In this document: one piece after another, positions 21,102 through 28,003 of the stretch
Numbering within the stretch: the stretch's first letter is position 1
Layout: each line of letters opens with the position of its first letter
IMG/VR virus record: IMGVR_UViG_3300031825_000037
Span: 1-40,135 of that record
Source: a virus
Strand: one strand, 5' to 3'
Length of the DNA: 40,135 nucleotides
Notes under the pieces: generated by a model
What the model saw: only the letters and a program-made list of their open reading frames with translations
The model's database searches: none
Told to the model about the DNA's origin: nothing
Position numbers and translations under genes: made by a program

Positions 21102-21818
21102 AAAGAAAATTTACGTCAAGCCTTCTCCTTGAGGCTCCATAACGCTTGCGATAAGGCGGGAATCCGCGTGCGCGGGCGAGCTGTTGATATTCAGGCTGAG
21201 CTAAAGCGGCGCGGCGTTCATGCCACGACTACTGCGATAGGAAAGTGGCTGAACGCTGAGGCTATCCCGGAAGCAGATAAGCTTCGCGCCTTGGCAAGAT
21301 GGCTTGGGATTAGGGCTGAATGGCTGGAATATGGCGAAGGAGAAATGATTCAGCCAGAGAAGGCTGGGGATCTTGCCTCTGAGCCGAGCAACGTATTACC
21401 AGCCATTCAGCCCACTCGCCTCTATCGCTATCCCGTTGTCAGCGAAGTTCAGGCTGGAGCATGGACCGAAGCTGTCCAGCCATATGAGCCCGGCGCCGAA
21501 GATCATTTCGAGCTGACCGACTACAAGGCAAAGGGGCCGGCCTTCTGGCTCGAGGTCTCTGGCGACTCAATGACTTCCCCGACCCGACCAAGCATCCCTG
21601 AGGGGCATTTCATCCTGGTGGATACCGGCTTAGCTCCACAGCCTGGCGACCTAGTGGTGGCCAAGCTGGACACCGAAGAGAAAGCCACCTTCAAGAAGCT
21701 GGTCAGCGATGCTGGCCAGCTCTACCTAAAACCGCTGAACCCTGCCTACCGGATGATCCCTATCGACGGAAACTGCCGCCTGATCGGGGTTGTGAAGGAA
21801 GCGAAGATGAAGCTGTAG
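21093..21818 (+). CDS. cI: CI-type prophage repressor with S24 peptidase domain (241 aa)
   Basis: I use ATG 21093; upstream in-frame ATGs lie in the operators and lack support. The N-terminal ~75 residues (RLHNACDKAGIRVRGRAVDI, then TAIGKWLNAEAIPEADKLRA, LARWLGI) form an HTH of the XRE type. The C-terminal S24 domain has the self-cleavage Ala-Gly (A121-G122, EVQAGAW), the Ser in SGDSM (S159) and the Lys in ATFKKL (K201). RecA-stimulated cleavage would induce the prophage. A weak promoter for it (TTGATA at 21040-21045, TGTTAC at 21062-21067) overlaps the operators. It opens a plus-strand unit of lysogenic genes. Confidence 0.92.
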   Translation: MVAKENLRQAFSLRLHNACDKAGIRVRGRAVDIQAELKRRGVHATTTAIGKWLNAEAIPEADKLRALARWLGIRAEWLEYGEGEMIQPEKAGDLASEPSNVLPAIQPTRLYRYPVVSEVQAGAWTEAVQPYEPGAEDHFELTDYKAKGPAFWLEVSGDSMTSPTRPSIPEGHFILVDTGLAPQPGDLVVAKLDTEEKATFKKLVSDAGQLYLKPLNPAYRMIPIDGNCRLIGVVKEAKMKL

Positions 21819-21840
21819 CTCTATTGCATCGAGGGACGCA

Positions 21841-22134
21841 ATGCTTTTTCGGCGTTTGTGTTTTTTTGCTCTTCTCATAACCTCGTCCTCTGTCTTGCAG
21901 GCTGCCGACGAGCAGGCTGGAAGGTGGCAGCTATTTCAAGGCGAGTACCCCTTCATCAACTTGAGCGGGGAAGAGCATTGGATTAGGGGGCTATTCAAGC
22001 TCGATACAGCAACTGGCAACATGTTTGTCTGCGCTGGATATCAAATTGACGGCGTGCGCATGAGCAAGCCGAATACAGTAATGCAGATTACAGAATGCAG
22101 GCCATTCGAGAAGAAGCTGGAATTCCCTAAATAG
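21841..22134 (+). CDS. Small exported protein in the cI transcript (97 aa)
   Basis: Starts at ATG 21841 after GAGGGA, 22 nt after cI. A signal peptide is visible (LFRRLCFFALLITSSSVLQA, then ADEQ), with cleavage likely after AxA. The mature ~75 residues contain two Cys (FVCAGYQ, ITECRP) that could pair, and beta-rich segments (GRWQLFQGEYPF, HWIRGLFKLDTATGNMFVCA). It probably ends up in the periplasm of the lysogen. It is a candidate conversion or superinfection-exclusion factor; no family is recognised. Confidence 0.65.
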   Translation: MLFRRLCFFALLITSSSVLQAADEQAGRWQLFQGEYPFINLSGEEHWIRGLFKLDTATGNMFVCAGYQIDGVRMSKPNTVMQITECRPFEKKLEFPK

Positions 22135-22232
22135 CTGTTCCGGCGATTACCGGATCAACGAATCATGCAGTCGGGTGCGCTCAGGCGCAGCGCTTGCCCA
22201 GGAATAATCGCGCCATTTTCAGAGGGATCAAT

Positions 22233-22367
22233 ATGAAGAAGTTTGCCGCACTCCTGATCAGCACCGTTCTCGCCGCCAGCTCCACAGCCGTATTCGCTCA
22301 CGGCGGCAGAACCGATGCACAAGGCTGTCACATTGACCACCGCACCGGAATCAAACACTGTCATTGA
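22233..22367 (+). CDS. Tiny exported His/Cys-motif protein (44 aa)
   Basis: This short frame (ATG 22233, TGA 22365-22367) has AGAGGG upstream. It encodes a clear signal peptide (KKFAALLISTVLAASSTAVF, then AHGG) and only about 22 mature residues, HGGRTDAQGCH then DHRTGIKHCH. The HGGRTDxxGCHxDxxTGxxHCH motif is often attached to secreted nucleases, and here it stands alone just before a secreted nuclease gene. It may be a metal-binding accessory. The motif knowledge is general; the role is inference. Confidence 0.65.
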   Translation: MKKFAALLISTVLAASSTAVFAHGGRTDAQGCHIDHRTGIKHCH

Positions 22368-22425
22368 TCTAGATTCGGAAGCCCCCTGACATCCCGGCTG
22401 GGAGGCCTCTACGCAAGGAAGCATT

Positions 22426-23355
22426 ATGCGCCCGCTGTACGCATTTCCTCTGCTGCTCGCTTTCCTCTCCCCGTTCTCGTCGGCCTTCCAGGCCACCGAG
22501 GCGCCCCGCACGTTTGCCGAAGCCAAGAAGATCGCCTGGAAGATCTATGCCGAGCGGCCGGTCGACTTCTACTGCGGCTGCAAGTACCAGGGCAACCGAA
22601 TCGACCTCGCTAGCTGCGGCTACGTGCCCCGCAAGAACGCCAACCGGGCCGAGCGCGTCGAGTGGGAGCACATCGTCCCCGCCTGGGTGATCGGTCACCA
22701 GCGCCAGTGCTGGCAGAACGGCGGCCGCAAGAACTGCACGGCCAACGACCCGGTGTTCTCCGCTGCCGAGGCCGATCTGCATAACCTGGTACCGGCGGTC
22801 GGTGAAGTGAACGGCGACCGGAACAACTTCGCCTACGGCATGCTGGCCGAAAAGCCCACCCAGTACGGCGCCTGCCCCATGGTGGTCGACTTCAAGGCGA
22901 AGACGGCGATGCCGCCGGAAAACGTCCGCGGTGCAGCGGCCAGGGTCACGCTCTACATGGCCGACCGCTACAAGCTGCGCCTCTCCAGCCAGGATCGCCG
23001 GACCTACGAGGCATGGAATCGGCAGTACCCGGTCAGCGAATGGGAGCGGTGGCGCAACCAGGCTGTTGGCTGCGTCATGGGGTGGGGGAACCCCTATGTA
23101 GGGAGCGTCGACCTATCCAGCTGCTCAGGCAAGCAAAGCCATGTAGCCCTTCCGGCGCCTACCGAAGCCCCTTCTCTAATCAGAACAAGTTACTCAGCGA
23201 CGCAGGCCGAACCCGACAGCTTCAGCTGCTCTGCACGGAAAGCGTGCGGGCAGATGACGAACTGCGCCGAGGCCAGATTTCAGCTGGAGCAGTGTGGGAA
23301 TCGGAAGCTAGATCGGGATGGGGATGGGGTGCCGTGTGAGAGCTTATGCCGATAG
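22426..23355 (+). CDS. endA: EndA-type secreted endonuclease I with Excalibur domain (309 aa)
   Basis: ATG 22426 follows AAGGAAG. Residues 1-20 are a signal peptide. The endonuclease I motif RVEWEHIVPAW (H82 likely catalytic), the DLHNLVPAVGEVNGDRNNFA segment (117-136) and six-plus Cys match E. coli EndA and Vibrio Dns, which cut DNA in the periplasm or outside. After residue ~260 a separate Cys-rich domain (SCSARKACGQMTNCAEARFQ, then DRDGDGVPCESLC) is an Excalibur calcium-binding domain. The fusion would keep the nuclease active in, or attached to, the envelope. It is expressed with cI in the lysogen, so it could degrade incoming phage DNA. Confidence 0.88.
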   Translation: MRPLYAFPLLLAFLSPFSSAFQATEAPRTFAEAKKIAWKIYAERPVDFYCGCKYQGNRIDLASCGYVPRKNANRAERVEWEHIVPAWVIGHQRQCWQNGGRKNCTANDPVFSAAEADLHNLVPAVGEVNGDRNNFAYGMLAEKPTQYGACPMVVDFKAKTAMPPENVRGAAARVTLYMADRYKLRLSSQDRRTYEAWNRQYPVSEWERWRNQAVGCVMGWGNPYVGSVDLSSCSGKQSHVALPAPTEAPSLIRTSYSATQAEPDSFSCSARKACGQMTNCAEARFQLEQCGNRKLDRDGDGVPCESLCR

Positions 23356-23428
23356 AGTGGTCGCGCCCATTGCTAACTTGCATGAGCATAAGCTTTAGGG
23401 GGTAACGGACGCCAAGCAAGGTCAAGAT

Positions 23429-25516
23429 GTGAGTCAGCGCCCTGCTGATATGAAATGCGAAGAAAGTTTAGTGAAAATGAAGTCTAAAGGGAGATTTGCT
23501 TTGTCTGAGAATTTTGTACCAAGAAACTTTTCTGGCTCAAACAAAATCACCCACAGTGGAATTTTAAAACATTTCACTATCGTAGAACCACATCAAGCAC
23601 TTGCTGAGCTGGTATGGAATGGCTTCGATGCCGGCGCCTCTGATATCTCTATATCCATCAACACAAATGATGCTCACGGAACCGACCTAGTCACCATACT
23701 GGACAACGGCAAGGGTATCAATTTTCTAGTACCAGAGGAAAACTTTCGCCGATTCAATGACTCTTTGAAGAAAGACTCTTATGACACCCATGGTTCACAT
23801 GGGCGTGGGCGACTAGCATTCCATAAGATCTGTAATACCGCCACTTGGTACACTAAGTTCGAAGGGGATAACGCCAGAATTCGAATACTTAGCAGTAACC
23901 TAAGTGATATCGATGGCACGACGATATCTATAGGCGACCAGCATCCATTGCTTAAGGATCTAGATTCTGGTACGTGCGTTGTGCTTTCTGATTTCGGAAG
24001 AAATCTTCCAGTTGAAGATTCGCTAATTTCTGAATTCAGGAAGATTTTTTGTGGCCACCTTGCTTTGATGCCACAAAAGACACTATCCCTAAACGGGCAT
24101 CTTGTCACACCACAAGAACATGAATCACATAAAATTGAGATAACTTCAAAACAGGATCGCTTTGAAGTTACCCTGCTCCACTGGAAAGACAAGCCTGGTA
24201 CTGAGAAGTCCCTCATCAACCTTATAAACAGCAAGAACAAAACACTCTATAAATTTCATAGTAGCCTAAACAGGAAAAGAGGGTACTACACATCAATTTA
24301 TGTTAAGTCTAACGTACTTGACCGATTCAGCGATGGTCCAGACAATCTTTGCGAACCAATAAGTTCGTTTCTTGCATCAGATCAGTTCCGAATTCTTGAT
24401 AAAGAAATCAACGCGTTCGCAAAGAGGATGTACGCCGAATTCCTTATCAAGCAGGCAGATAAACATGTTAGCCAATTCGAGGCCGACGGAGACTTTCCAG
24501 ACTATACAAAACTTGACCCACAAGAGTCGAAATGGCGGCTTTCGCATGTTAAGGATATCGTAAAAGCTGTTCTCGTTAGGGAACCCAGCCTTTTGGTTGG
24601 AAATAATAAGAAACAACGAAGACTAATCATAAGATTATTAGACAGGCTTTCTGTTTCAAACGAGAATAGCGGCATATTTGAAATTCTAGAAAGCATTCTT
24701 AACTTGGATGCAGCCGCTATGAAACAGCTAGCCAGCCAGTTAAAAAAAACGAAGCTTGACAACATAATAAACACTATAGAGGTCTTGCAAAACCGAGAGC
24801 TTGCAGTTGCACAAATCAAAGAAATCATGAACGTGCACTATGCCGACGTGCGTGAGACTCCAGATCTTCAAGGAGTAATCGAAAAGAACACTTGGTTGTT
24901 TGGGGCATCTTATGAAATCTTAGGAGCTGAGGAAGATAGCTTCACGGAGATAACCAGAAATCTGCGCTCCACTATTAGAGAAATTGAAGGAATTGATGTT
25001 GGCGATCTTGCTGACGGAGTAAAGATTGAGGGTGCCCAAAAGCAGGTAGACTTGTTATTAGTTCGCAGGCAGCCGCAGATAGATACGCATGGAAGAAAAT
25101 ATTTTCGATGCGTAATTGTTGAAATAAAACGACCTGGCATTGCATTGAATGACAAACACCTGCAGCAATTGGATCAATATGCTTCCATACTCAGCAGATA
25201 CCCTTCGTTCAATAGCGACCTCACGAGATTCGAGCTACTTTTAGTAGGAAGAAGCATCTCAAACGAAGCTTTTGGAATTCATCAACGGCTGGATACATCA
25301 AAGGTTCACGGGGAGCCCGGCCTAGTCACTCATACCGAGAAGATAAAAACCTACATAAAAACATGGCCGAGAATCTTCGATGAGTTTGAGTTGACTAATG
25401 ACTACTTATTGGAAAAACTGAAAAGTCAAAGAGCGGACCTTTCAGCAGCAACCAAAGATGAGTTATTAGCAGATCTTACAGCCAGCCATTCTATCGTTGA
25501 AGCCGCGCAAGTATGA
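23429..25516 (+). CDS. GHKL ATPase fused to DUF4263/Shedu-like nuclease, candidate defence (695 aa)
   Basis: The N-terminal ~230 residues form a GHKL (Hsp90/MutL/MORC-like) ATPase: the N-box ELVWNGFDAGA (E60, N64, D67), the G1 loop DNGKGI (D92-G94-G96) and the glycine-rich lid GSHGRG (122-127). A helical middle (~330-470) follows. The C-terminus has the PD-(D/E)xK set of Shedu/DUF4263 nucleases: E485 in GVIEKNTWLFG, D541 in KQVDLLLV, E565-x-K567 in VIVEIKRPG and Q580/Q583 in HLQQLDQYA. The gene is far more AT-rich than its neighbours and lies last in the cI transcript, the rex position. GTG 23429 or ATG 23450 may be the start. I infer nucleotide-gated DNA cleavage against competing phages. 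Confidence 0.85.
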   Translation: MSQRPADMKCEESLVKMKSKGRFALSENFVPRNFSGSNKITHSGILKHFTIVEPHQALAELVWNGFDAGASDISISINTNDAHGTDLVTILDNGKGINFLVPEENFRRFNDSLKKDSYDTHGSHGRGRLAFHKICNTATWYTKFEGDNARIRILSSNLSDIDGTTISIGDQHPLLKDLDSGTCVVLSDFGRNLPVEDSLISEFRKIFCGHLALMPQKTLSLNGHLVTPQEHESHKIEITSKQDRFEVTLLHWKDKPGTEKSLINLINSKNKTLYKFHSSLNRKRGYYTSIYVKSNVLDRFSDGPDNLCEPISSFLASDQFRILDKEINAFAKRMYAEFLIKQADKHVSQFEADGDFPDYTKLDPQESKWRLSHVKDIVKAVLVREPSLLVGNNKKQRRLIIRLLDRLSVSNENSGIFEILESILNLDAAAMKQLASQLKKTKLDNIINTIEVLQNRELAVAQIKEIMNVHYADVRETPDLQGVIEKNTWLFGASYEILGAEEDSFTEITRNLRSTIREIEGIDVGDLADGVKIEGAQKQVDLLLVRRQPQIDTHGRKYFRCVIVEIKRPGIALNDKHLQQLDQYASILSRYPSFNSDLTRFELLLVGRSISNEAFGIHQRLDTSKVHGEPGLVTHTEKIKTYIKTWPRIFDEFELTNDYLLEKLKSQRADLSAATKDELLADLTASHSIVEAAQV

Positions 25517-25648
25517 CAGTGCAGCCCCTTAGGTCGTTAGTAATCGTCTACGACCCAGACCATCGCAAATCTTCTCGTTTTCCTAACGCCAACATGACGA
25601 AGCATTCACGCCGCAGCCCCTAATCTACAAGGGTGGTGATAGTTTTTG

Positions 25649-25675
25649 GCCCCGCTCCCCCAGCGGGGCTTTTTT
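25649..25675 (+). terminator. Terminator of the lysogenic (cI) transcript
   Basis: GCCCCGCT/AGCGGGGC forms an 8-bp stem with a short C-rich loop, followed by six T. It is oriented for plus-strand transcription and lies 133 nt after the 695-aa gene. The minus-strand side has no U-tract. Confidence 0.85.
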
Positions 25676-25684
25676 GTTTCTGCC

Positions 25685-25912
25685 CTACTCGGCCCACCGA
25701 TTTCCCTCCGGCTCCCTGCTGACGCCCGCATAACCGCGCCGGTATCGCTTGAAGGCCTTTGCCAGTACCTGCCGAGCGCCCTCCGTCCCAAGATCCAGCA
25801 CCAGGGCATCGAGCGCCAGCTCGGCCAGTGCATCCGCCCTAGTCACATCCAGAACGATATAGCCTCCTCGATAGTTCACAGCTATCGATCCACGGACACG
25901 TACCCCTGCCAT
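25685..25912 (-). CDS. Small protein between cI unit and pL (75 aa)
   Basis: ATG 25912 is preceded by GGCGGGA. The product reads AGVRVRGSIAVNYRGGYIVL, then DVTRADALAELALDALVLDL and GTEGARQVLAKAFKRYRRGY: a short beta hairpin then a helical part with a basic end. GC-rich codon use matches the prophage. It is transcribed towards the cI unit and stops 10 nt from its terminator. I do not recognise it. Confidence 0.55.
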   Translation of the reverse strand: MAGVRVRGSIAVNYRGGYIVLDVTRADALAELALDALVLDLGTEGARQVLAKAFKRYRRGYAGVSREPEGNRWAE

Positions 25913-25972
25913 ATCCCGCCACCTATCTGCTCGAAAAGTTTACGTAAGACCAAAGTGATATCAGCCGAACGC

Positions 25973-26013
25973 TTGCCCTATGCGCCTGCCTCAAATACTG
26001 TATATATAAACAG
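25973..26013 (+). promoter_or_regulatory. LexA-controlled promoter of the DUF1654 gene
   Basis: CTGTATATATAAACAG (25998-26013) fits the LexA consensus CTGT-N8-ACAG exactly. It overlaps the -10 (TACTGT, 25996-26001), which is 17 nt after a -35 (TTGCCC, 25973-25978). The DUF1654 start is 21 nt downstream. Induction by DNA damage should follow. Confidence 0.8.
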
Positions 26014-26034
26014 TAATAGCAGTAAGGAAGCACC

Positions 26035-26301
26035 ATGGCAAAGCAACGCGCCGCCCGTTCAAGCACCAGCCAAGCACCGGCCTCCAGCTATGACCAGTTG
26101 GCTCGCCGCATCCAGGGCGTAATCAGCACGCCCCGCGCCCAAGTTGAGCACCAGGCCGTTATTCATCGACAGGATGATGAGTCGCCGCAGGACTGGGGTC
26201 GGCTCCTTGAGGAAATCCGGGACGCCGAAGGCGTGACCATGACCGCGCGCGAGGATGGAGGCGTGCATTTGGCCTGGTATGTCGAGCCGTCTGATTGCTG
26301 A
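26035..26301 (+). CDS. DUF1654 family protein, SOS-regulated (88 aa)
   Basis: ATG 26035 follows AAGGAAG. After a polar start (KQRAARSSTSQAPASSYDQL), the segment ARRIQGVISTPRAQVEHQAV, then HRQDDESPQDWGRLLEEIRD and EGVTMTAREDGGVHLAW is the DUF1654 pattern ('Y..l..Rv..min.p.aq..r...i.r...E....W..lL.ei...egv.vt...dg.v.l.W'). The family is known mainly from Pseudomonas and its prophages, and its role is unknown. The LexA box directly upstream is the main functional clue: it should be made on SOS induction together with prophage excision. Confidence 0.85.
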   Translation: MAKQRAARSSTSQAPASSYDQLARRIQGVISTPRAQVEHQAVIHRQDDESPQDWGRLLEEIRDAEGVTMTAREDGGVHLAWYVEPSDC

Positions 26302-26322
26302 TTTTCACCCTGCCCTGATCTG

Positions 26323-26348
26323 AGCCCGCCGAGTGCGGGCTTTCTTTT
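26323..26348 (+). terminator. Terminator between DUF1654 and pL
   Basis: AGCCCGC pairs with GCGGGCT over a 5-nt loop and is followed by TTCTTTT. It insulates pL from the SOS gene. Confidence 0.8.
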
Positions 26349-26357
26349 CCCCCAAAA

Positions 26358-26374
26358 ATCAACTTTTGGTTGTT
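26358..26374. promoter_or_regulatory. Operator OL site a
   Basis: ATCAAC-TTTTG-GTTGTT differs from the perfect palindrome at one half-site position. It lies just upstream of and partly over the pL -35. Confidence 0.8.
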
Positions 26375-26401
26375 GACTTAATATCAACTAATGGTTGATA
26401 T
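26373..26401 (+). promoter_or_regulatory. pL promoter
   Basis: TTGACT (26373-26378) and TGATAT (26396-26401) are 17 nt apart. Operators OL-a and OL-b cover the -35 and the spacer, so CI would repress it. It drives the plus-strand early operon up to xis-int. Confidence 0.85.
26383..26399. promoter_or_regulatory. Operator OL site b
   Basis: ATCAAC-TAATG-GTTGAT is a perfect 6-5-6 palindrome inside the pL spacer and -10. Its centre is 25 bp from OL-a. Confidence 0.85.
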
Positions 26402-26430
26402 TTATCTCACAGCCGCATCGCACCGCGGCA

Positions 26431-26458
26431 GGCCCTACCAGGGCCCCGCTCTTTAACA
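26431..26458 (+). promoter_or_regulatory. pL leader hairpin and boxA antitermination site
   Basis: GGCCCT-ACC-AGGGCC (26431-26445) forms a hairpin, followed 1 nt later by CGCTCTTTAACA (26447-26458), the complete boxA of rRNA and lambdoid nut sites. The start of transcription should be near 26408, so it is in the first 50 nt of the RNA. It indicates NusB/S10-dependent antitermination of the early operon. Confidence 0.7.
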
Positions 26459-26953
26459 ATCAGCGCAACAAACCACTAGGTGGGAAAGGTAGCTAGCGCA
26501 CTCATAGGCATGAGCCTCCCTGATTGCCGCCGTATCGACCTCGGATCTTAGTGGGACCCGCGAAGCAAGCTGCGTCGTTTGGAAATCGGCGAGGCGGTGA
26601 GCATAGCGACAACTGATTTAAGGGCTTGGCTGACGCCAGTAGCGTGCCGGCCCTGATAGTTCGTAAACGAGTCGAATTAGCGCTTCAAGCCTCGGCTATG
26701 AGGAGCGCCGGACCTCCTGTTGCGTGCCTAACTCAACCGGCACCAGGGCTGTACGCAGCAGGTTGTATTGGCCCGATGACCACGCGCCAACGCTGATCGA
26801 GGCGCGTGCGAGGGAAGCCCAACGCCAAACTATCGGAGACCCAACGACCTGCAATCAGCAGCGGGAACAGGGCGCAAGACAACGAGCGTGTCGTTTCCTG
26901 ATGCCGCTTCGATGAGGCGGCATTGGGAAAACAACCACCCATTAGGAGTACCA
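26459..26953 (+). other. Long mostly noncoding pL leader
   Basis: About 500 nt between boxA and the first clear gene. It has several local inverted repeats and no convincing ribosome-site-plus-ORF. One open frame, 26724-26915 (GTG-type start, ends at the hairpin), reads protein-like in part (LYWPDDHAPTLIEARAREAQ) but lacks a ribosome site. A stable hairpin ATGCCGC/GCGGCAT (26901-26923) precedes the first gene. The leader may be a structured RNA involved in antitermination. Confidence 0.45.
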
Positions 26954-27133
26954 ATGAGCGAGTTCAAGAAAGGCCATCCGGTGAAGTTCGCCAACCCACG
27001 CGGCCAGGTGAAATACGGAAAGTACGTTGGCGAGGTAAATCTCGGTCCGGGCCGCGGCCAGGGCCTGTACGCGCAGGTCGATGTTGACGGCGCGATCCTG
27101 AAAGTCCGCCCGAGCAAGCTGCAGGCGGCCTAA
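26954..27133 (+). CDS. First gene of the pL operon (59 aa)
   Basis: ATG 26954 follows AGGAG by 6 nt. The protein reads SEFKKGHPVKFANPRGQVKY, then GKYVGEVNLGPGRGQGLYAQ and VDVDGAILKVRPSKLQAA. The short strands and 'G..V.f.n..G.v..G.....' pattern suggest a small SH3/KOW-like barrel, seen in several DNA- or RNA-binding phage proteins. As the first gene after a boxA leader it takes the place of N, but it is not Arg-rich like N. The function is unknown. Confidence 0.65.
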   Translation: MSEFKKGHPVKFANPRGQVKYGKYVGEVNLGPGRGQGLYAQVDVDGAILKVRPSKLQAA

Positions 27134-27196
27134 CAGCCGATTTCCCGGTGCGCCTCACGCGGGGCGCATCAGGGGGAATCTGACTGGAGAGTCAAC

Positions 27197-27469
27197 ATGA
27201 CCGAGAGAACGTATCCATACAACGGATGGAGGCTGACGCCTGCATTCAGGCTTGTAGAGGTCAGGATTAAAAGAAGAGACCCTTGGCTTAGAGCTTACGA
27301 TCAAGCTGAAGGTGGGACTTCATACAGGCGCAAGGACATCCACCTCTCCCGCGAAGAAGCCATCGCCGCCGGCCGCAAGAAGATTGAAGCGCGCCGCGAA
27401 TATCTCAAGAAGCAGGCCGAGCGGCTAGACAGGCTGTCGGCTGCTTTGGACAAGGCAGGGAGCAACTAG
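27197..27469 (+). CDS. Basic early protein (90 aa)
   Basis: ATG 27197 follows GGAG. The first half (TERTYPYNGWRLTPAFRLVE, then VRIKRRDPWLRAYDQAEGGT) is beta-like and basic. The second half is a charged helix (REEAIAAGRKKIEARREYLK, then AERLDRLSAALDKAG). It is more AT-rich at its 5' half than at its 3' half, as if mosaic. No known family was recognised. Confidence 0.6.
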   Translation: MTERTYPYNGWRLTPAFRLVEVRIKRRDPWLRAYDQAEGGTSYRRKDIHLSREEAIAAGRKKIEARREYLKKQAERLDRLSAALDKAGSN

Positions 27470-28003
27470 ACACATCCCGGGCCAGCGGGCCGCCTAGGCG
27501 GATATCTGGACGGGGATTAGCCGGAAGTGCCCTGGAGTCAAAAACACCGGCAGCAGGCGGTAAGACTGCCATCAGCTTTGCCCTCCCAGCTTGCTGAGCC
27601 TGCCGACTGGCCCGCGTAACGGGCCATTTCCTCGAAGAGGATGCATCGGAAGTAGTGCGGGGCCTAAGTGGAAAAATATGGCCGCGAAGCAAAGTCGGGG
27701 CAACGTGCGGCAAACACGCCGACCTCAGTAGGCCGCACTACTTCCGATGCAGATGAATGCGCAGGCTGATGCGCGGCGAATGGAAACAACCGGGTGGGTA
27801 GACCTCCTAGGCCGTGATTGGGTTCATGGCTGCTATGAAAAACGGCGCGCCACCTTGAGCCAGAGACAGTGGCGCTGGCCATCTGCATCACCCCTTCCCC
27901 TCCGCACCCATCCAGACAGCCGTTTCCTCCCCACTCATGCGCTTGGTCCCGCAATGAGCGGAGACGGCTGCCTGATGTGTGCGCAAACAGCGAGGTAATC
28001 GAC
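27470..28003 (+). other. Intergenic region with strong secondary structure
   Basis: About 530 nt between two early genes. It holds a hairpin GGCCCG/CGGGCC (27609-27625), the 110-bp inverted-repeat element (27642-27751), and a GCGCCAC/GTGGCGC palindrome with 15-nt loop near 27849-27877. An open frame starting in the right arm (27747-27998) has no ribosome site and I do not call it a gene. Confidence 0.5.
27642..27751. repeat. 110-bp element with perfect 19-bp inverted repeats
   Basis: TGCATCGGAAGTAGTGCGG (27642-27660) is exactly repeated in reverse complement at 27733-27751. Inside lie GTCGG/CCGAC (27694-27723) and CGTG/CACG stems nested within it. It could be a MITE-like insertion or a structured RNA of the pL transcript. 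No clear target-site duplication is seen. Confidence 0.75.

Noticed and set aside
25520-25625. GCAGCCCCTTA and GCAGCCCCTAA flanking ~90 bp as an attachment-like repeat
   Set aside because: The match is only about 10 bp in a GC-rich context, inside the prophage, with no recombinase next to it.
26724-26915. 63-codon frame in the pL leader
   Set aside because: It has partly protein-like composition but no ribosome site and ends in a hairpin. I mention it within the leader entry only.
27849-27877. GCGCCAC/GTGGCGC as a fourth copy of the palindrome family
   Set aside because: The arms match 7 bp, but the spacer is 15 nt and lacks the A-run and flanking conserved bases. I cannot separate it from chance.
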